Positions 62,862 through 64,000 of a stretch of 64,000 nt of DNA are shown one piece after another. The DNA is from Micromonospora sp. NBC_01813 (lineage in GTDB: Bacteria > Actinomycetota > Actinomycetes > Mycobacteriales > Micromonosporaceae). Each line of letters opens with the position of its first letter. The first letter of the stretch is position 1. The notes below the pieces were generated by a model. That model saw only the letters and a list, made by a program, of their open reading frames with translations, was not told the DNA's origin and did not search any database. The translations under genes and the position numbers were made by a program. The stretch covers positions 7,067,001 to 7,131,000 of the forward strand of contig NZ_CP109067.1 of NCBI RefSeq assembly GCF_035917335.1, read 5' to 3'.

Positions 62862-64000
62862 ATGACCTCGGTGATCGTCAGCGGCGCGCGAACCCCGATG
62901 GGCCGGTTGCTCGGCAACCTCAAGGACTTCCCGGCGACGACCCTGGGCTCGGTCGCCATCTCCGCCGCGCTCGGCCGCGGCGGTGTCGAACCCGATCAGG
63001 TGCAGTACGTGATCATGGGTCAGGTGCTGCAGGCCGGCACCGGGCAGATGCCCGCCCGCCAGGCCGCCGTCGGCGCCGGCATCCCGATGAACGTACCGGC
63101 GCTCAACATCAACAAGGTCTGCCTGTCCGGACTCGACGCGATCGCGCTGGCCGACCAGCTGATCCGGGCCGGCGAGTTCGACGTCGTGGTCGCCGGCGGC
63201 ATGGAGTCCATGACCAACGCCCCGCACCTGCTGCGCGGCCAGCGGGCCGGCTACAAGTACGGCGACGTCGTGATCGCCGACCACATGGCCCTCGACGGTC
63301 TCACCGACGCCTTCGACTGCTGCGCCATGGGCGAGTCGACCGAACGGCACGGCGCCAGGCACGGCATCAGCCGCGCCGAGCAGGACGCGTTCGCCGCCAC
63401 CAGCCACCAGCGGGCCGCCGTCGCCCAGAAGAACGGCGTCTTCGCCGAGGAGATCACCCCGGTGGAGGTGCCGCAGCGCAAGGGCGACCCGGTGCACCTC
63501 ACCACCGACGAGGGCATCCGACCGGACACCACGGTCGAATCGCTGGCCCGGCTGCGCCCGGCGTTCACCCCGGACGGCACCATCACCGCCGGCAGTTCCT
63601 CGCCGATCTCCGACGGTGCCTGCGCCGTCGTGGTGATGAGCAAGGCCCGTGCCGAGGCGCTCGGTGTCGACTGGATCGCCGAGATCGGGGCACACGGCAA
63701 CGTCGCGGGCCCGGACAACTCGCTGCACTCACAGCCGTCCAACGCGATCCGGCACGCGCTGGGCAAGGCCGGGATGACCGTCGCCGACCTCGACCTCATC
63801 GAGATCAACGAGGCGTTCGCCGCGGTGGGCGTCCAGTCGATGCGCGACCTCGGGGTCGGCGCCGACATCGTCAACGTCAACGGCGGCGCGATCGCGCTCG
63901 GTCACCCGATCGGCATGTCCGGCGCGCGCCTCGCGCTGACCCTCGCGCTGGAACTGCGGCGCCGGGGCGGCGGCACCGGCGCCGCCGCGCTCTGCGGTGG
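62862..64000 (+). CDS. Acetyl-CoA acetyltransferase (thiolase), cut by the window end
   Basis: This partial gene encodes at least 379 residues of a thiolase of about 393. It condenses two acetyl-CoA, or cleaves acetoacetyl-CoA. The nucleophile is the cysteine in [13 protein letters not shown], and [10 protein letters not shown] and [19 protein letters not shown] carry the catalytic His. The last visible codons read ALCGG, the start of the final active-site Cys-Gly loop. GGAGGCGG lies 8 bases before the ATG. It is divergent from the epimerase gene; together with the 3-hydroxyacyl-CoA dehydrogenases it suggests acyl-CoA turnover. Confidence 0.95.
   Translation, partial: MTSVIVSGARTPMGRLLGNLKDFPATTLGSVAISAALGRGGVEPDQVQYVIMGQVLQAGTGQMPARQAAVGAGIPMNVPALNINKVCLSGLDAIALADQLIRAGEFDVVVAGGMESMTNAPHLLRGQRAGYKYGDVVIADHMALDGLTDAFDCCAMGESTERHGARHGISRAEQDAFAATSHQRAAVAQKNGVFAEEITPVEVPQRKGDPVHLTTDEGIRPDTTVESLARLRPAFTPDGTITAGSSSPISDGACAVVVMSKARAEALGVDWIAEIGAHGNVAGPDNSLHSQPSNAIRHALGKAGMTVADLDLIEINEAFAAVGVQSMRDLGVGADIVNVNGGAIALGHPIGMSGARLALTLALELRRRGGGTGAAALCG

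Overview
The window comes from a high-GC actinobacterium, most likely a member of the Micromonosporaceae. The evidence is GC-rich coding with many GTG and TTG starts, actinobacterial marker genes (nucS, a DUF2550 gene after atpC, Scy/FilP-type coiled-coil genes beside methylmalonyl-CoA epimerase and thiolase) and the general gene order. Species assignment is inference; no search was possible.

Region 1 (1-9,253) is the F-type ATP synthase locus atpI-B-E-F-H-A-G-D. It ends in a strong hairpin. An LCP (LytR-CpsA-Psr) gene follows, then a separate, very short atpC and a DUF2550 gene. Region 2 (9,254-28,631) is mixed housekeeping and accessory DNA: a VOC protein, a cobalamin adenosyltransferase divergent from murA, a 3-hydroxybutyryl-CoA dehydrogenase, a DUF559 nuclease-like gene bracketed by 66-bp inverted repeats, three ABC-2 exporter modules (one led by a YtrA-type GntR regulator with a candidate operator), a polysaccharide deacetylase, DUF4126, nucS, DUF2786, an aldehyde dehydrogenase, a tail-anchored FHA protein, a two-domain 3-hydroxyacyl-CoA dehydrogenase, a small Cys/His protein and an alpha/beta hydrolase.

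Region 3 (28,667-57,971) is a roughly 29-kb surface or exopolysaccharide locus. It encodes a TagA/WecG-type transferase, several GT2/GT4 glycosyltransferases, a Wzz-like chain-length protein, an O-antigen-ligase/polymerase-like protein, a flippase and three secreted or anchored proteins built from DUF4082 modules, an N,N-dimethylformamidase-beta-like domain and a putative glycoside-hydrolase domain. A minus-strand operon encodes sugar-nucleotide enzymes (Gfo/Idh oxidoreductase, SDR epimerase/dehydratase, two DegT aminotransferases, a PglD/NeuD-like acetyltransferase), an MFS transporter, a TolB-like propeller protein and a DUF6492-type transferase. A hexapeptide acyltransferase diverges from that operon. 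Together these look like synthesis of an amino-sugar-containing polymer, its export and polymerisation, and secreted proteins that bind or trim it.

Region 4 (58,042-64,000) holds a SUKH-like gene, two Scy/FilP-like polarity coiled-coil genes, methylmalonyl-CoA epimerase and a thiolase cut by the window end. The most unusual items are the inverted-repeat-bracketed DUF559 cassette, the DUF4082/DMFA-like polysaccharide locus, the truncated and detached epsilon subunit, and a recurring leaderless start architecture. No rRNA, tRNA, CRISPR array or recognisable insertion sequence was seen.
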